Shown here: positions 23,420 to 36,367 of the stretch, in pieces
Layout: every line of letters begins with the position of its first letter
Numbering within the stretch: position 1 is the first letter of the stretch
Assembly (NCBI GenBank): GCA_005784505.1
Contig: VCAZ01000019.1
Span: 186,001 to 250,000 of the forward strand
Length of the DNA stretch: 64,000 nucleotides
Reading direction: 5' to 3'
Source of the DNA: Bagarius yarrelli
Lineage: Eukaryota > Chordata > Actinopteri > Siluriformes > Sisoridae
Position numbers and translations under genes: made by a program
The notes under the pieces: model-generated
The model's database searches: none
Told to the model about the DNA's origin: nothing
The model's input: only the letters and a program-made list of their open reading frames with translations

Positions 23420-24480
23420 ATTAACCTCATTTTTTCTTACTTCCATGCGTTCTGTCAGATCCAAGCATTTTCGCCTGCTCCCGTTCTTCCTGTAAACTCA
23501 TCTTTTCTCCTTCCCTCTAGTTCCATGAAAATTTCCAATAAATGGACCCTTTACAGGTTTTTTGTGGCAAGTTTGTCTCCAGTCTGTATATAATCTAAAT
23601 GCAATAATTTTATATAAGACAATTACAATAACAGATAGGAATCTTAGCATTTTCTTTTATATGCAGCTTTCTTTTTGCTGGCAGTCCGTGACCCTTCTGC
23701 TGTCCCATCATTTGCTCGTTCCTACCTAAAAAGTTCTTCAGTGAAATTTGTTTTGCATATTTTTTCAAGGGTTAGCTTGTGTGAAAAAAGAATAAAATAC
23801 ATTTTTCAAATCTAAATAATTTAATAAATATAGATTAATTCTAATTTAACTTTCAAAATTTGTGCTCGTTGACATTTGGGCCTTTTTTAACTATTTACAT
23901 TTACTCAGGACATAATTCAATTCAATTCAAATAATTTTATCTTTTTTAAAAAGACAAAAAAAAAAGGGTACAAGCCCCAAATTAAGTTTCTTTTGTGTTC
24001 CCTTGCATGCTTGCAACATGATGCAAGTTATAGCTAAATTATTGATTACGCTAATAATCTGTGCAAACCAATCTTGTCAGGCGTGATCACAGCAGACAAC
24101 AATACTCTGTAGCACAACAACCCACACCACATACCTTTAATAAAATCTTTAATGAAATGTATCTTGTGTGTGTTCTTTGTTTGTCAGGATTAAGCTACAG
24201 TAGTATGGGTCAGCTACGGTCTAGGTCATATTACCTTTAACAGCTTTATCCAGCAAGTACAAGAAGTTTTCTGGGGAAAGAGGGCTTAATATAAGTTATT
24301 TTTAGGTATATAGCATAGAAGTATGCACTAATATTTTTCACACTAGCCTTGCAGAATGTTTGAGTCAGTGAGGCCTCTTTTTCCACGATGAACACAATTT
24401 TTAAATGCACTCTAAATTCTGAAATATTCTTACTATGGCAATAATATTGCAACTTAATACCCCTCAGATAGCTCTAAGCC
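23420..24480. other. AT-rich, possible 3' end of the Gypsy element
   Basis: An 'aataaa' near 23540 might belong to an LTR, but I cannot match it to the LTR at 17030. A tiny L2 tail (ttcaattcaattcaaa) is at 23917-23932. Nothing else recognised. Confidence 0.35.
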
Positions 24481-25825
24481 AATGCAGATCAGATGTGGCC
24501 TTCTTTTATTGAAAGAAAAGAAACACATGCATAAGGGAATAGCTATACCTTTATTGTGGTCAGACAGGGCCCCATTTGGCCAGCACAACCACCAGCTCTA
24601 GAGGTATGTTTACCATAGCTGCAAAAACACAATAATCAAGTAATCAAATAATGAACCAGGTACTACCAACCCATCTGCCTGAAACTATTTACCATACCTC
24701 TTGAAAGTATAAGCATAAGCGTTGACACCACAGCTGTGCCAAATTTGTGCCCAGCAAGTTTTTCAACTTTCTTGATGCTCTAAGCAAGTCTAAGCCTACA
24801 CAGCTACCTCAATGCCTTCCTACTTTGGTGGAAAACCACCTTTCAAGATGGCAAAACACCTCTCAAGTTTGCTTATTTCTACAGCTTGGTCACAGACATG
24901 CAAAATTCTGGCTTAGGTGGTCAAGTCTTAAGTGACATAAAAAATTTTCATATTATACTACTCTCTGGATCCCAACCTGCCCAGATAGGTGCCTGTAACA
25001 CAGAAATATGTGCTTTGGCAACTAGTTAACTACAGGTTGAAAATCACCCATTTCTCATATTAACCAATCACAGAAATATTGAATGTTTGCATTAAGCTAA
25101 AAGACTAAACCCCAGGAAGGTCAATTGGGCCCTATTCTTTACTTTGTTTAACTCGTCAAGACACCAAGAATGTCAAGGCAGACTTTTTGTCAGGCCATTA
25201 TTACTTAGACATTAAAAAACTTACCTCAACAACAGGCGGTTATAATGGCAATTTTAAACTGGTTTAAAACTCATTGCAGCCTGACATCATCTCTTAAAGA
25301 CACATTGCAAACTGACATCACCCCTTACATTAAGCGCTGTCATACTTGATGCACAGCCAAACCCTTTAGACAGCCCCTACAACCAGTACCACCCTGGTAA
25401 TTGACTACTAACAAATATAAACCAGTTTCCAAGCTTGTTGGCGTACACCGTTACCACTGTACAGCTTTACAAACTGTACAAACTTCAAAATAACTAAATA
25501 TGTTTTCTGATACTATGAACTAACAACAGACTACTTTACTTGAGGCCCGCAATTTACTTTCTGAGAATAAAATAGACAAAAGAGACAAGCTGACAGCCAC
25601 TGACATCCAAGTACCAACTACAGTCCAGTACAGACAATGGGCATGGCTTTCAACCTGGGACCTTTGCTTTTGCTTAACCTGCAAGAAGCCCAGCTGCAAG
25701 TATGTGGGTGCATTTGAGAGCTTAATTCATTTAACAATAATTATGGTCTGAAAGTACTTAAGTACTTAAGTAAAGAAATACAAACTTAAAACTCATATAT
25801 TAAAATTGTTATATTTATTGATGTT
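24481..25825. other. No feature recognised
   Basis: Neither strand shows a family motif. Non-repetitive in this window. Confidence 0.35.
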
Positions 25826-25880
25826 AGGAAGAAACCTTGAGAGGAACCAGACTCCAGACAGAGCTGGGTTAAACTGGTTT
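25826..25880 (-). mobile_element. L2 3' UTR fragment
   Basis: 'ggaagaaaccttgagaggaa' plus 'ccagactccagacag' is the reverse of the 'ggttcctctcaaggtttctt' block at 21318-21340. Confidence 0.6.
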
Positions 25881-27599
25881 GTGTCTTTATTGATGTCTTA
25901 TCTACATACATCTATAAACAAACAAAATTGTAAACACTGTTTTGTAAAACTAGCATTCATGGTTGTCAAAAAGAATGTCAAATTTTGACTCGTCTCACGT
26001 CATTTTACATGACATTTGGCCCAGAGAAGACAGCAGCATTTCTGGATCATGTTCATGTATACTTTCTTTTTTGCATGATATAACTTCCACTACATTACAT
26101 TTCTGGCATTCGGCAGACAACTTCTGACCAGAAACTTCATGTCAGTGGGAAGTAATTATAATCTATTAAAGCTCTGCACATGCGTCACATTAAAATGTTG
26201 TAGATTAGTGTACAATGTTTTATAATAATTTATTATATTTAGTGTCCATTTTATAAATTTAACCTATTTAAATATGGTGGGCATCCAAGTTATTTTACAT
26301 ATCTGAACATTTTCTTATAAGTAATGCACTATTTGTGAGACGTAACCAGAAACAATCATTTTTAAAATTACTTTTTTAAGGTAATATGTCCAACACCACT
26401 TATAATACTGTTTGTAATCTTGTTTTTACTTACAGATACATTTTTTCAAAATGCAAACGTGACTTTAAAAGCTTTTTTAGAACACGGTGAAAGTTTTATA
26501 CAAGGAACTTTTTTAATATTTCCTCAAAAGATTCAAGAAAAAAACCCTGAATGGAATAGTGCTGACTCACTCTTTCAGAAAACGTTCTATTTTATTTGGA
26601 ATACATTAGAGTGCAATTACACATGAAAGATTTCTGCCCATTCTTATTGGTGAAGCAAACTCATACTTTAACCCAGTTTCCTTCTTGCAAAACCATCAAG
26701 TTCCACCCCAACCCTCTCCACTGCATTCCTTCCGTAAGGAATGATAAATCTTGATTACTCAAATATGGCCTGGAAGCATTTTTCCAGCATGCACAAATAA
26801 AAAAAGGAAATATGGGATCAACAGTTTGTTTTTAGCTGCTTACATAAAGTAGGAAATATTTATTATGTTTGTATAAGTGTACAGTTGTTCTGTACAACAA
26901 GCTGTCATCATTAAAAGGGCACCAGCAAACCACACTTAGTATCATTAGGTATGTCTACAACAGTATTCTATCATGCTATATATTATAATATATATTACAG
27001 CAATATGACAATTTGTAAAATTTTGTACAACCAAACTCAATTGAACTTCTAATGAAATTTGTTCAGTTAATAAATTTAGTTAATAATTTTTATTGATGCT
27101 TCAATGTGAATTTTCATCTGAATGTAAGTTAAGAGATGTGATATTCATAATCTGTATCATACTCTTCTTCTTTATGTTTACCCAGATTAAAATTATGGAT
27201 TTATATTAGTTATGATTAGTTAAATTAAAAATATGCTTATGTTAAAATAACCGAGACCCGCAGACCAACTGTACCCAACTGTAAAACACTGACCTTATTT
27301 AAAGATCAAACCTTGTACATATTCTCGATCTCTCTCTTTCTTTTCCCTTCTCTTTCTCCCTCAGTTTGGATGTAAATTAACTGCCAGGCAGTTCTGAGTT
27401 TTAGGCATGGCTAATGTCTTATTACTGTTTGGCAGCCAGTGCTCGGAAACTCTGAACACAGCTGCCTCCAGCTAATGCAGTGATGACACACAGTCTCTCT
27501 AAACATAATCTTGTACACTCTCCATGTAATAAACTCTAACATACACACACCCTGGCTAAATTAGGTGGTTCTTGATTTGAAGAAAAAGTTGTGGACAGT
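25881..27599. other. No gene or repeat recognised
   Basis: Mostly AT-rich. A more complex, GC-balanced stretch at about 27365-27540 has no repeat partner here and could be conserved noncoding DNA, but that needs comparison. Confidence 0.35.
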
Positions 27600-27801
27600 G
27601 AAAAAAAGAGAGAAAAATTAAGAAAAATAAAAGAAGGAAAAAAAGTTAAAGAAGCCTTTAAAAAAGATTAAAGAGAGAGAACAACTGTTAAAGGAAGGAG
27701 TGGTGAAGAGGATAGAGTCCATATGGACTCTGCATTTACACAGTCTGAATGTGCAATCCTTTGGTCCATGCAGACACACACACACACACACACACACACA
27801 C
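27600..27801. repeat. Purine-rich tract and (CA)n microsatellite
   Basis: A/G-rich from 27600 to about 27690, then (CA) at 27774-27801. The Cys-Val-rich frames on the minus strand are repeat artefacts. Confidence 0.85.
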
Positions 27802-27944
27802 AACTAGAAGACAGCCCTTCTTCCTGACTTATGTATACCTGACATCTGTTTCCTAGTCGTATAAACCTTTTATTTAGCTTCACTGGTATTCTACCTAAAT
27901 TAATTCACTACATAATCTCATTAAGAGATACACACTATAGGGTT

Positions 27945-28028
27945 TAAGGGTCTTGCTCAAGAACCCAACAGTGGCTGACTTCCACTCAACAACTCAGTAC
28001 CTTAACCATTTGAGCCACCACTGCCCTG
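27945..28028 (-). repeat. SINE-like fragment
   Basis: 'aagggtcttgctcaaga', 'cccaacagtggctgac' and 'accttaaccatttgagccac' match the SINE-like copies at 30737-30905 and 42225-42418. Confidence 0.6.
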
Positions 28029-28149
28029 AGTATCTTATGCAACTCTATACAGAAAAATATTGAAAAAGTGTTTTCTTTATGTGTTTCAACAACAACATAT
28101 AGCACTAGTATCCAAAGATTTTTTAAAGCAGCACAGGCCTTTCTGTGTG

Positions 28150-28405
28150 TAGTTTAAATGTTCTTCCTGTGTTTGCGTGGGTTTACTTCAGGTACTCTGG
28201 TTTCCTCCCACAGGCCAAAAACATGTATGTTAGGTTGATTGGTGATTCTAAATTGCCCATAGGAGTGAGTGTAAGTGTGTGTGTGACCTATCCAGGGTTT
28301 ACCCCTCTTGCCTTTCACCCTTTCAGAGACGGCTGGGATAGACTCCAGCAGATCCCTGTGACCCTGAATAAGGAAATAGGCGGGTATAGAAGATAAATGA
28401 ATGAT
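28150..28405 (+). repeat. Dispersed teleost repeat, sense orientation
   Basis: Contains 'ctggtttcctcccacag', 'ttggtgattctaaattgccc', 'cagagacggctgggatagac' and ends '...gataaatgaatga', giving the 3' tail. Reverse of the 9159-9438 copy. Confidence 0.75.
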
Positions 28406-29449
28406 TTGCCATTTTTGAAAATGAATTTGCAATCAGTCTCTAAGGCATTTGTTTCAAATGCTCTATGTAGAATAATCGAAGGCATTTGTGATACTCATGA
28501 TCCCTAGAAGACTCTTTCCAGGTGTATTTCTAGTCTTTTTGGAACCCTAGGCAGAGTCATATTGCCACTATCAGTGACTCCACCCTCACGAGGAAATCTC
28601 CACCCTCTTAAATCAATGTTGCTGGAGTTGCACGTTGAATTCAGACTGCAGTTTATGTAAGAGAAAAAGAAATGCCAGTCATTTGGTGATTAAATAAGTT
28701 GAGTATTAGTAGGAGATAGATGTTAATCTGAAACAGGACAGGAGCCCATGTCGATGGTGTGTTCTCTCCAACAGAAAGTAAAAGGAGGAGGAATGTTTAA
28801 AAAGGCCCCCTTAATGTTATGATCTCAGTGCAAAGAAAGCCAGTTGGCTTCTGCAGACATCTTTCACTCTCTCTTATTTCTCAGTCTGTGTTCTGTGAGA
28901 AACTACCAACTGAATGCTATGAATAAAAAGCTCTATTTTTAAGATGGTTTAAACCTGTTGTGTTTAAATCAGTTTTAATGTTGAAGATCATTAGTCTGGA
29001 AAACCAAACAAAAATTGTGGCAACAACGCAAAAAAAGTGCATCTTCTTGATGTGCATACAGCTGCATTCAGAGTGCACGTCTTCTATTTTTGCTACAACA
29101 ACTTTAGCGGATAAGGCTGGAGAAGTTTATGCATTATTAGTTAGCAGGGTAAGCTCATGATTATAAATATGTGAAATCTTTGCCAAACCCATACATGCTG
29201 ATGCTGCAATCTTGTGTTTGAAGAATGCTGACAATAATAGAGCCTTTTAATATGGGGCACCGCATTCGAAAGATATAATAATAGTAATAATAATAATAAG
29301 CTTGGTCACCTTCAGTTTGTGCCTATTTCTTTTGCATTTGGCATTTTGTGAAATCACATGACTTTAATGTTTTTTTGCTTTATGCAGTTGTAACTGTGCT
29401 AAGTGTCTATGTTGCCTTAACTTTTGTGATGTCACTATATTGTTAGTAT
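28406..29449. other. No gene seen
   Basis: A stretch at 28740-28950 with an 'aataaaaagc' motif could be LTR-like but has no partner here. A short (AAT)n lies at 29279-29297. Confidence 0.35.
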
Positions 29450-29645
29450 ACTTACATTTTACATTTACATTTAGCAGACAACCTGATCTAGAGCGACTTA
29501 CATTTATTTCATTTATACAACTGAGCAATTGGGGGTTAAGGGCCTTGCTCAGCAGCCCAGTAGTGGCAACTTGGTGGTACTGGGAATCAAACCCACAATC
29601 TTTCAATAACCGGTCCAACAACTTAACCACCGTGGTACCACTTCC
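29450..29645 (-). repeat. tRNA-derived-type SINE copy
   Basis: 'acatttacatttagcagaca' at one end, 'gggttaagggccttgctcag' and 'gggaatcaaacccac' (reversed B box), 'cttaaccaccgtggtacca'. Same family as 52951-53130. Confidence 0.75.
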
Positions 29646-29929
29646 CCCTTCTCTTCTGACCCAAGAAAAACAAAGTGTCATTCATTTTGTTTGTTTTGTG
29701 TGATTTCCCACTTCTTCCAAGTTAAGAAACATTTCACAATTTAGAGTTTTACAATTTTATTGTTATTTTTAATTTTGCAGCAAATCCACTTCAGTTGACC
29801 ACAGTACCATTTAAATAAATAAACTAAATATGGTTCTAGTGTGATATTAATCCAACAATAAATATAACATAAAGCTGTGACAGTTCTGAAAGCATTTCCT
29901 TTTTTGTGGTAATGCAAACAAACCTCATG

Positions 29930-31310
29930 TATTGCTTGCTCTTGCATCCCTTAATTCTAAATCTACCACTTCTGAGATGTGGGTGGTTATTAATCTACGC
30001 ACATATGGTTTGCATTGTGGGATCTCCATTTTAGTTGGTGGCACATACTCTTCTTCAACATTTTCTCTGCTGTCCTCAAGTTCTGGACAAGCCAACAACT
30101 CTTTAGCCAGATGTTCTTCACTGATCTTTTAAATGCTTTGCTGTCAGATTGTATTGGATACACCAGTTTGTGCTGGCAACATCAAGGAAGTGAATAATTA
30201 CACACAAAGTCACACAGGTCCATACCACCCATGTTGTCATTATACTCACTGATTACTGCTGGTCTTCTCCCCAGGACATAAACTTTTTCTTATTTTTTGG
30301 ACCATCTGTTGCAGACATCTTCAGGATCTTTCCCATGAACTGTAGAATCCATTAGCACTTATTTGTTGTTATACCAGTTTGTGATTGCCAGCTCAGGACT
30401 CTATAGACTAATTTATAAATGCCTGTGCACATTTTTCTTTTACTTTTATATTAGTGACCATTGGAAATACGGCATCAATTGCTTTAATGGACAACAACCA
30501 TGAGGAAAAAAAGGACAAACTTATATATATTAAACAAGGACATTTTTTAATGTCACATTATAAATATTTCATGATATAAATGAAATTTGATTATTGCTGT
30601 AGATCAGAGCTTATTGCACTGCAAAGCATAGCTGCGTTCAGAAGAAAACAGACACTACAACTAAGAACTGAATGCAGCACCAACGGCAATTAAATCACAG
30701 ATCAGCAGCAGGTGTCATGAATAAAAAACTAATACTAATACTAAATAGTTGGGGTCAGAGCACAGGGTCAGCTATTACACAGTGCTCCTGGAGCAGGAAG
30801 GGTTAAGTGTCTCAAAGACCCAACAGTGACAGACTGGTGGCAGTGAGGCTTGAAACCTGGTCTTCAGGGTTGTCCAAACAACGACTTAGTGCCTTAACCA
30901 TTTGCCCTTTTTATCACCTTGTGGTCTGGCATTTTGCTTTGCTTTGGGACTCTTTATTGGGTTCTTCATTATGGTTTCAGTTGTTTAAAGGCCCTTTGCC
31001 AGAAATGCATCTATTGATTGTTGTGGAGTATCAGTCAAAAAATAGGTGACCTCCATTGGGAATCTCAACTATGCATAGGACTGCTGCTGGTCCGACTCCC
31101 AGTCTGGCCAACAGACAATTCCTTTTCTTGGTACACGTGAAGGCCAGTAGGATTTGGCTTGCATAATAATGCCTGACTGGACAGCAGCCTGTAAAAGGAA
31201 TGATTTGCTCATTAATGCAGACCTTCGCTATCTTCAAGAGGTTAAGGTTAAACCTTGCCCTACACAGTCCAGTACTGGCCTGAATTTCCAAAGGATGTCT
31301 GCCTCTTTTG
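29930..31310 (-). pseudogene. piggyBac transposase, degenerate and interrupted
   Basis: On the minus strand from about 31290: CINEQIIPFTGCCPVRHY (a catalytic-domain segment close to the DEQ/MIPFKG motif of piggyBac proteins), then GVGPAAVL, GGHLFFD, DAFLAKG and TIMKNPI near 30970, and further on ELAITNWYNNK, VLMDSTV, RWSKK and RPAVISEYNDNMGGMDLCD at about 30240-30290. The order fits piggyBac/PGBD proteins, whose transposase cuts at TTAA sites. The usual Asp in the first motif is Asn. Frameshifts, stops and a SINE-like insertion (30737-30905) break it. TTAA ends were not located. Confidence 0.7.
30737..30905 (-). repeat. SINE-like repeat inserted in piggyBac remnant
   Basis: 'ttggggtcagagcacagggt', 'cctggagcaggaagggttaa' and a 'cttaaccatttgccc' end. 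Nearly identical wording at 42240-42418. Common in otophysan fishes. Confidence 0.65.
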
Positions 31311-31392
31311 ATATGTTATAGTTAGGTCATCTATGATCTTGAGTGAGCAACTAGGCTTTAAAAACCTATTCCTTGTCATTTTGCTGCATATA

Positions 31393-32560
31393 CAGTGCCT
31401 TGAAAAAGTATTCATACCCCTTAAACTTTTTACCATTTTGTCACCTTACAACCACAAACCTAAATGTATTTAAGTAATAGACCAACATAAAGTAGCACAT
31501 AACTGTGAAGTTGAACAAAAAATAATATATAGTTTTCTAAAAAGTGTGGTGTGCATTTGTATTCAGCTCCCTGTACTCTGATACCCCTAAATAAAATCCA
31601 GTGCAATCGATTGCCTTCAGAAGTCACCTAATTAGTTAAAAGAGTCCAACTGTGTGTAGTTTAGTCTCAGTATAAATACACCTGTCCTGTGAAGGCCTGA
31701 GTGGTTTCTTAGAAAACACTAGTGAACAAACAGCATCATGAAGACCAAGGAACTCACCAGAAAGGTCAGGGATAAAGTTGTGGAAAAGTTTAAAGCATGG
31801 TTAGGATATAAAAAATATCCCAAGATTGGAACATTTCAGGGAGCACTGTTCAGTCCATCATCCAAAAATAAAAAAAAGTATGCCACAACAGCAAATTTAC
31901 CACGACAAGTCTGTCCACCTAAACTGACAGACTGAGCAAGGAAAGCACTGGTCAGCAGTCAAGAGGCCCGTGTCACTCTGGAGGAGCTGCAGAAATTCAC
32001 AGCTCAGGAGAATCTGTCCACAGGACAACTATAAGTCGTGTACTCCAGAAATCTGGCCTTTATGAAAGAGTGGCAAGAAAAAAAGCTATTGTTGAAAGAA
32101 AGACATAAGAAGTCCAGCTTACAGTTTGCCACAAGCTATGTAGGGGACACAGAAAACATGTTGAATAATTTGCTCTGATCAGACGTGAAGCGGAAATGTA
32201 AAGCTGCTCATCATCCTGAACACATCACCCTGAAAACTGTAAAAAAAACCTGTTGAATGCTGCAAAAAACTTGAGACTGGGAAGGAGATTCACCTTCCAG
32301 CAAGACAATGACCCTAAACATACAGCCAGAGATGTATGTTTGGATCAAAGAATATTAATGTGTCAGAATGGCCCAGTCAAAGTCCAGACCTTATTTGCTT
32401 AAAATTTTTAAAAACCATTATTTTCCTTCCACTTCACATTCTGTGCTACTTTGTGTTGGTCTATTACATAAAATCCCAATAAAATACATTTAAGTTCATG
32501 GTTATAAGGTGACAAAACGTAGAAAAGTTTACGGGGTATGAATACTTTTTTAAGGCACTG
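31393..32560 (+). mobile_element. Tc1-like transposon (same family as 8150-9534)
   Basis: CAGTGCCTTGAAAAAGTATT at the left end and its complement on the right, flanked by TA (31391-31392 and 32561-32562). Transposase start at 31738: MKTKELTRKVRDKVVEKFKA, then LGYKKYPKI, ANLPRQVCPPKLTD and a stop. Later pieces include TLEELQKF and FQQDNDPKHTA near 32295, the second catalytic Asp region of DDE. Many frameshifts. A cut-and-paste element by family, inactive here. Confidence 0.85.
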
Positions 32561-32562
32561 TA

Positions 32563-33603
32563 ACAGTCACTTTTTTGCCCAAAATGGAATGAAATTCTGG
32601 TAGTTTCAGAAAATTTTGGACACTTTTTTGTAGTGTGCCATCTCTTAGGATGACTGTCAAACCAAGAACCAATAGGAGCGCCGAACCTGATGATGTAATT
32701 AGTGCTACAACTACCTTGGGAAAACGTTGTAATGAGTCCAGTGGGCAGAACTGTAACAAATGAATCCTATTAAGGCATGTCATGAGCAAAATTTTGTTTG
32801 CTGCTTGATACCATTTAGTAAGAGAACACAGGTTACTGAACGTGTCATGGATTGAGGACACAAAAACTCTGGACGAAGGTTCTTGTGTGCGTTTATTTTC
32901 GATGCGTTTTGACTCTAAAATAAATGACATACATTATGACAGTGGAGATCCTACAATATGACTTTTTATAAAAAATTATTCTTATGAAGAATCATTTAAT
33001 ACATTACAATAGACGTGTTTTTCACTTTAATTCACATTTATAAAAAGGGTTATATTTTGAAACACAAACAATTTAACTGCTTTCAGAACTAAATGTATTA
33101 TTCCTGATAAATTAATTAACAATTATATATATGTAATAATAACAGTAAAAAAATATCCTTAAATAAGCTAAATTTTACATACATCTTTCATTTTTGCCAT
33201 CTCCCGTTCATGGTGGATATTTGGGATGCAGTGTAAGAACTACTTTCTAGTATCTCAACCAATCAAATGTCTTACAGTTAAAAAGCCAGGGATTTCCTCT
33301 GTACAGTACAGCAGAAATACAGTAGCTCAAAAAAAAAAAAACAATTATGAAAAAGGTTCCACTACAGCAGCGGGCGGGGTCACAGGAGAATTATGGAAAG
33401 TTTTACAACAGACATTTATAGCAGGCTAAAATATTTAACAGAAGTCAATGGGAATTTTGGTTTTTCAGCTTCTGTACCAAGAATTCAGAAATTTCGATTA
33501 CTTAAAAAAGTTATAGCACATTAAGTTCCATCTTTGAAAGTTTGGTGCTCGTCTCTTATATATTTGTTGCCATGAGGCGTATCGGTTTAAATTGTTTTGG
33601 GTT

Positions 33604-33604
<1 letters not shown>
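32563..33604. other. No recognised feature
   Basis: A minus-strand frame of 126 codons (32550-32930) begins outside and ends in the Tc1 end, with no motif I recognise; probably chance. Confidence 0.35.
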
Positions 33605-33648
<44 letters not shown>

Positions 33649-33649
33649 T
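33605..33649. repeat. (ATA)n microsatellite
   Basis: About 15 AAT/ATA units in a row, followed by an AGAAG patch. Confidence 0.95.
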
Positions 33650-34077
33650 AAAAGAAGAAGAAGAAGTGTAATATTTAGATGTTTAGCAAATAACATTTTT
33701 ATACTTGTAATGAGTCAGCTTGTCTTTGGCGGAACTCACAATGGTTAATTTGGCTAATTTGCTTCATGTCTGGTCAGTCTGTAAACTTTAAGACATTTAA
33801 TATAACTTCATACTTTTGCAGCTCATGGCAAATTTGATGCATGTCATGGTGGTTAGAGTTTAAGGCACATGCATAATTCCCTAAACCTCTTATTAACTGG
33901 ATGTCTTCCTGTTTTCCATCTGACTCAGCTGCTTCCAGACAGAGAGCTTCTGGACATAAATGAGCTCATTTTCATTAGCCAGTTTTGGAGTAAGCTTGTC
34001 AAGCAATTGCATATATTTTGTAAAGTGATAGTCACAGATGGTTTAATATGAGAACTTGATTATATTGAATTTGATTA

Positions 34078-34425
34078 AAGTCATGTGAAAAAAAAATTAG
34101 GACACTCCATTAATTATTTAGTTCTATATTAAGGAATGTTAACATATCGATGGCTGACTAACCTTTTTTAAAAAGAAAGTGACTTAATTGCAGGTAAACA
34201 GCAATCATTTTACATTGTTTTACTCATTAAACAAAAGATTCCAACAAAAATGTTAATTCTAACTGAGGAAAAATGTAGGACACCCTACCCCTTAATAGCT
34301 AATTTTTCCCCGCTTTGTCTGAAATAACTTTAATGAGACGCTTCATTTAGCCATATACCGATCTCTGACATTGGTCTAAGTAAAGTTAGCCCCACTCCTC
34401 AACGCAGAATTCTTTATTAACACTT
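34078..34425 (-). mobile_element. Fragment of the second Tc1 family
   Basis: Reversed copy of the right end of the element at 18974-20291: 'tcatgtgaaaaaaaaattag', 'gacttaattgcaggtaaaca', 'aggacaccctaccccttaat' and 'ttagccccactcctcaacgc' match in order. The other half is missing. Confidence 0.8.
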
Positions 34426-34869
34426 ATAACACCATGACCCCTTAACAAGGAAGATTTAGTTTCAAATCAATCCACCAGTAACAATGCTTTCGGATGCATT
34501 ATCATTATTTTTAGCTTATTATTGGTATCATTATATTATTAACAAAAACGTTTCTATCACATCAAGCTTAACATACATTCCCTAATAACATTATACATTT
34601 TAAAGCTATTAAAACAGCAAGAACATAAAACCTAATAAGTGACTCCACTAACATTTTAGGCAAATTAAAATAAACATTTAATACTGGTGCCCTACTGACA
34701 TCACCAACTGGTGGCTTTTTGTAATTTCCGGAATTTACTGTTTGTTTTGTGGGTTATATCATTCATGTCATGGGTTTAAATAAATGCTCAACTGGTTTAA
34801 AGTGTGGCGACTGACTAAAACCTGATAATCTGATAAAGTTCTTTATAATTACTTTGGATCATTTTTGGC

Positions 34870-35130
34870 AGGTAAAATACTCCTGTACACTCCTGTAAAC
34901 CAATCTGATTGATTAATAACAATAACCAATGATCAATCTGCCACTGCTAATATAGTTCAAGTTCCATGGGCAGCACTACTGAATCTGAAGACAGATTAGA
35001 TTAACATGGCAGCACATAGAAACTGAAATCTGATTGGACAAAAAATCTAACATCCACATAAACGTACTGGAAGCAGTGCAGCAAGAGAAACACTACGAAA
35101 TGAAGAGAAGGGCCTGATTGGGATTTCAAT
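34870..35130 (-). repeat. Dispersed repeat 'B'
   Basis: 'atcaatctgccactgctaat', 'gttccatgggcagcactact', 'gaaactgaaatctgattgga' and 'cactacgaaatgaagagaag' correspond to the reverse of 11831-12115. Confidence 0.55.
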
Positions 35131-35164
35131 ATGACAGTCTAATTATACTGCTAATGAGTGACTG

Positions 35165-36365
35165 CTAACTTATAACATGAACTGTACCATTTTTGCTCAT
35201 ATGGTCTCTAAAGGTTGTGAATTACTACTGACTGTTTTTGAAGTTTCTCCACAACTTTCAATGTTCTGTCATCATCTGCTGTTTTTCTTGGGCAACCTGT
35301 TAGATATCTGTTGCTTAGTGGACTTATGGTTCATTATATTTCAAAGAATATTCCAAAAACCAATGCAGGTTTTACCAGTGAAGCTTGGAAAACACCTGGG
35401 TAACAAGATGCACTTTTTACTCTGGTGTTCTATGTTTTGTTTACCTAAAATATTAAAACAAAGTACAAATAAATAAAGGACAAGATTGGAATCCAAATAG
35501 TTTTGATTTTGATTTTAAACTTAACTCTACAGCAATATCATTAAATCGTCTTCGCTGTTTTAGTAGTTTAAAGTGAATTTATATAAAAATACTTCTGTTA
35601 AATGATACTTGGCATTTTCCTTTGTTAATCTTTCTTCTGTCTTTCCTACTCTTTGGTTCTTTACAAATGTCTAAAGGCTGGGGATCACAGACACTGAGAA
35701 AGCCTCTTTCCTGAGGGTGTCCACTATGGTAGTGAGGGTTAGATTGGGGTCAGGATGGAGGCAGTGGTGAATTCTGGGGTGAGGTGATTGGTACAGATTT
35801 TAAACTATATTTTCTACAAGAAGTTAATTTAGTGAGCATTTTTTATTACATTCCAAACATTCAGGCTGCCAACACTTTTTAGTAATAAACTCGAAATAAA
35901 GTCTAAGCTTACACTGAAAGCGAGCACAACTGTCCAACTTATTGTGTTCTCCATGCTGTGCTTGTCCCAGAGTTTGTTCTTGGAAGATAACATAATACTT
36001 CCCACAAAATATTTTACAGAGTCATTGCCATAAGGAGACTGATACACCATTAGGATCAGGAGAAGCTTTCTCCTAAGGCCATCAGACTCTCCGACTTGCG
36101 CATGTCCACCATAAAGATCCATTAGAACTACAAACAGACCATTTTTGCCTAATTTCATTTTTTTTTTTTTTTAATTTTCATTTTTTAACATTACCATCAA
36201 AACTTATTTCACCTTATACACTGAAATACAAACTACAGGCAAAAGGAAGGTAAGAGCCCTAAATCCATAACTCTTTTAGACTAAAGGTTTTTTTGCAAGC
36301 AATACCCTTAAGGGGCCCATCAGAGCCTATTTTTTGTATATTATTAAGGGTCTTTTTCTAATTAA
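35165..36365. other. Unassigned sequence with a 109-codon minus-strand frame
   Basis: The frame 36158-35829 (minus) begins MKLGKNGLFVVLMDLYGGHA and stays open to a stop near 35829. I recognise no family, and no splice signals stand out. A T-rich run lies at 36160-36172. Could be chance or a repeat fragment. Confidence 0.3.
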
Positions 36366-36367
36366 TC

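Noticed and set aside
32550..32930. 126-codon minus-strand frame
   Set aside because: Its end runs into the Tc1 terminal repeat and nothing in it matches a known family.
35829..36158. 109-codon minus-strand frame
   Set aside because: No recognisable motif or splice context; may be chance or an unknown repeat.
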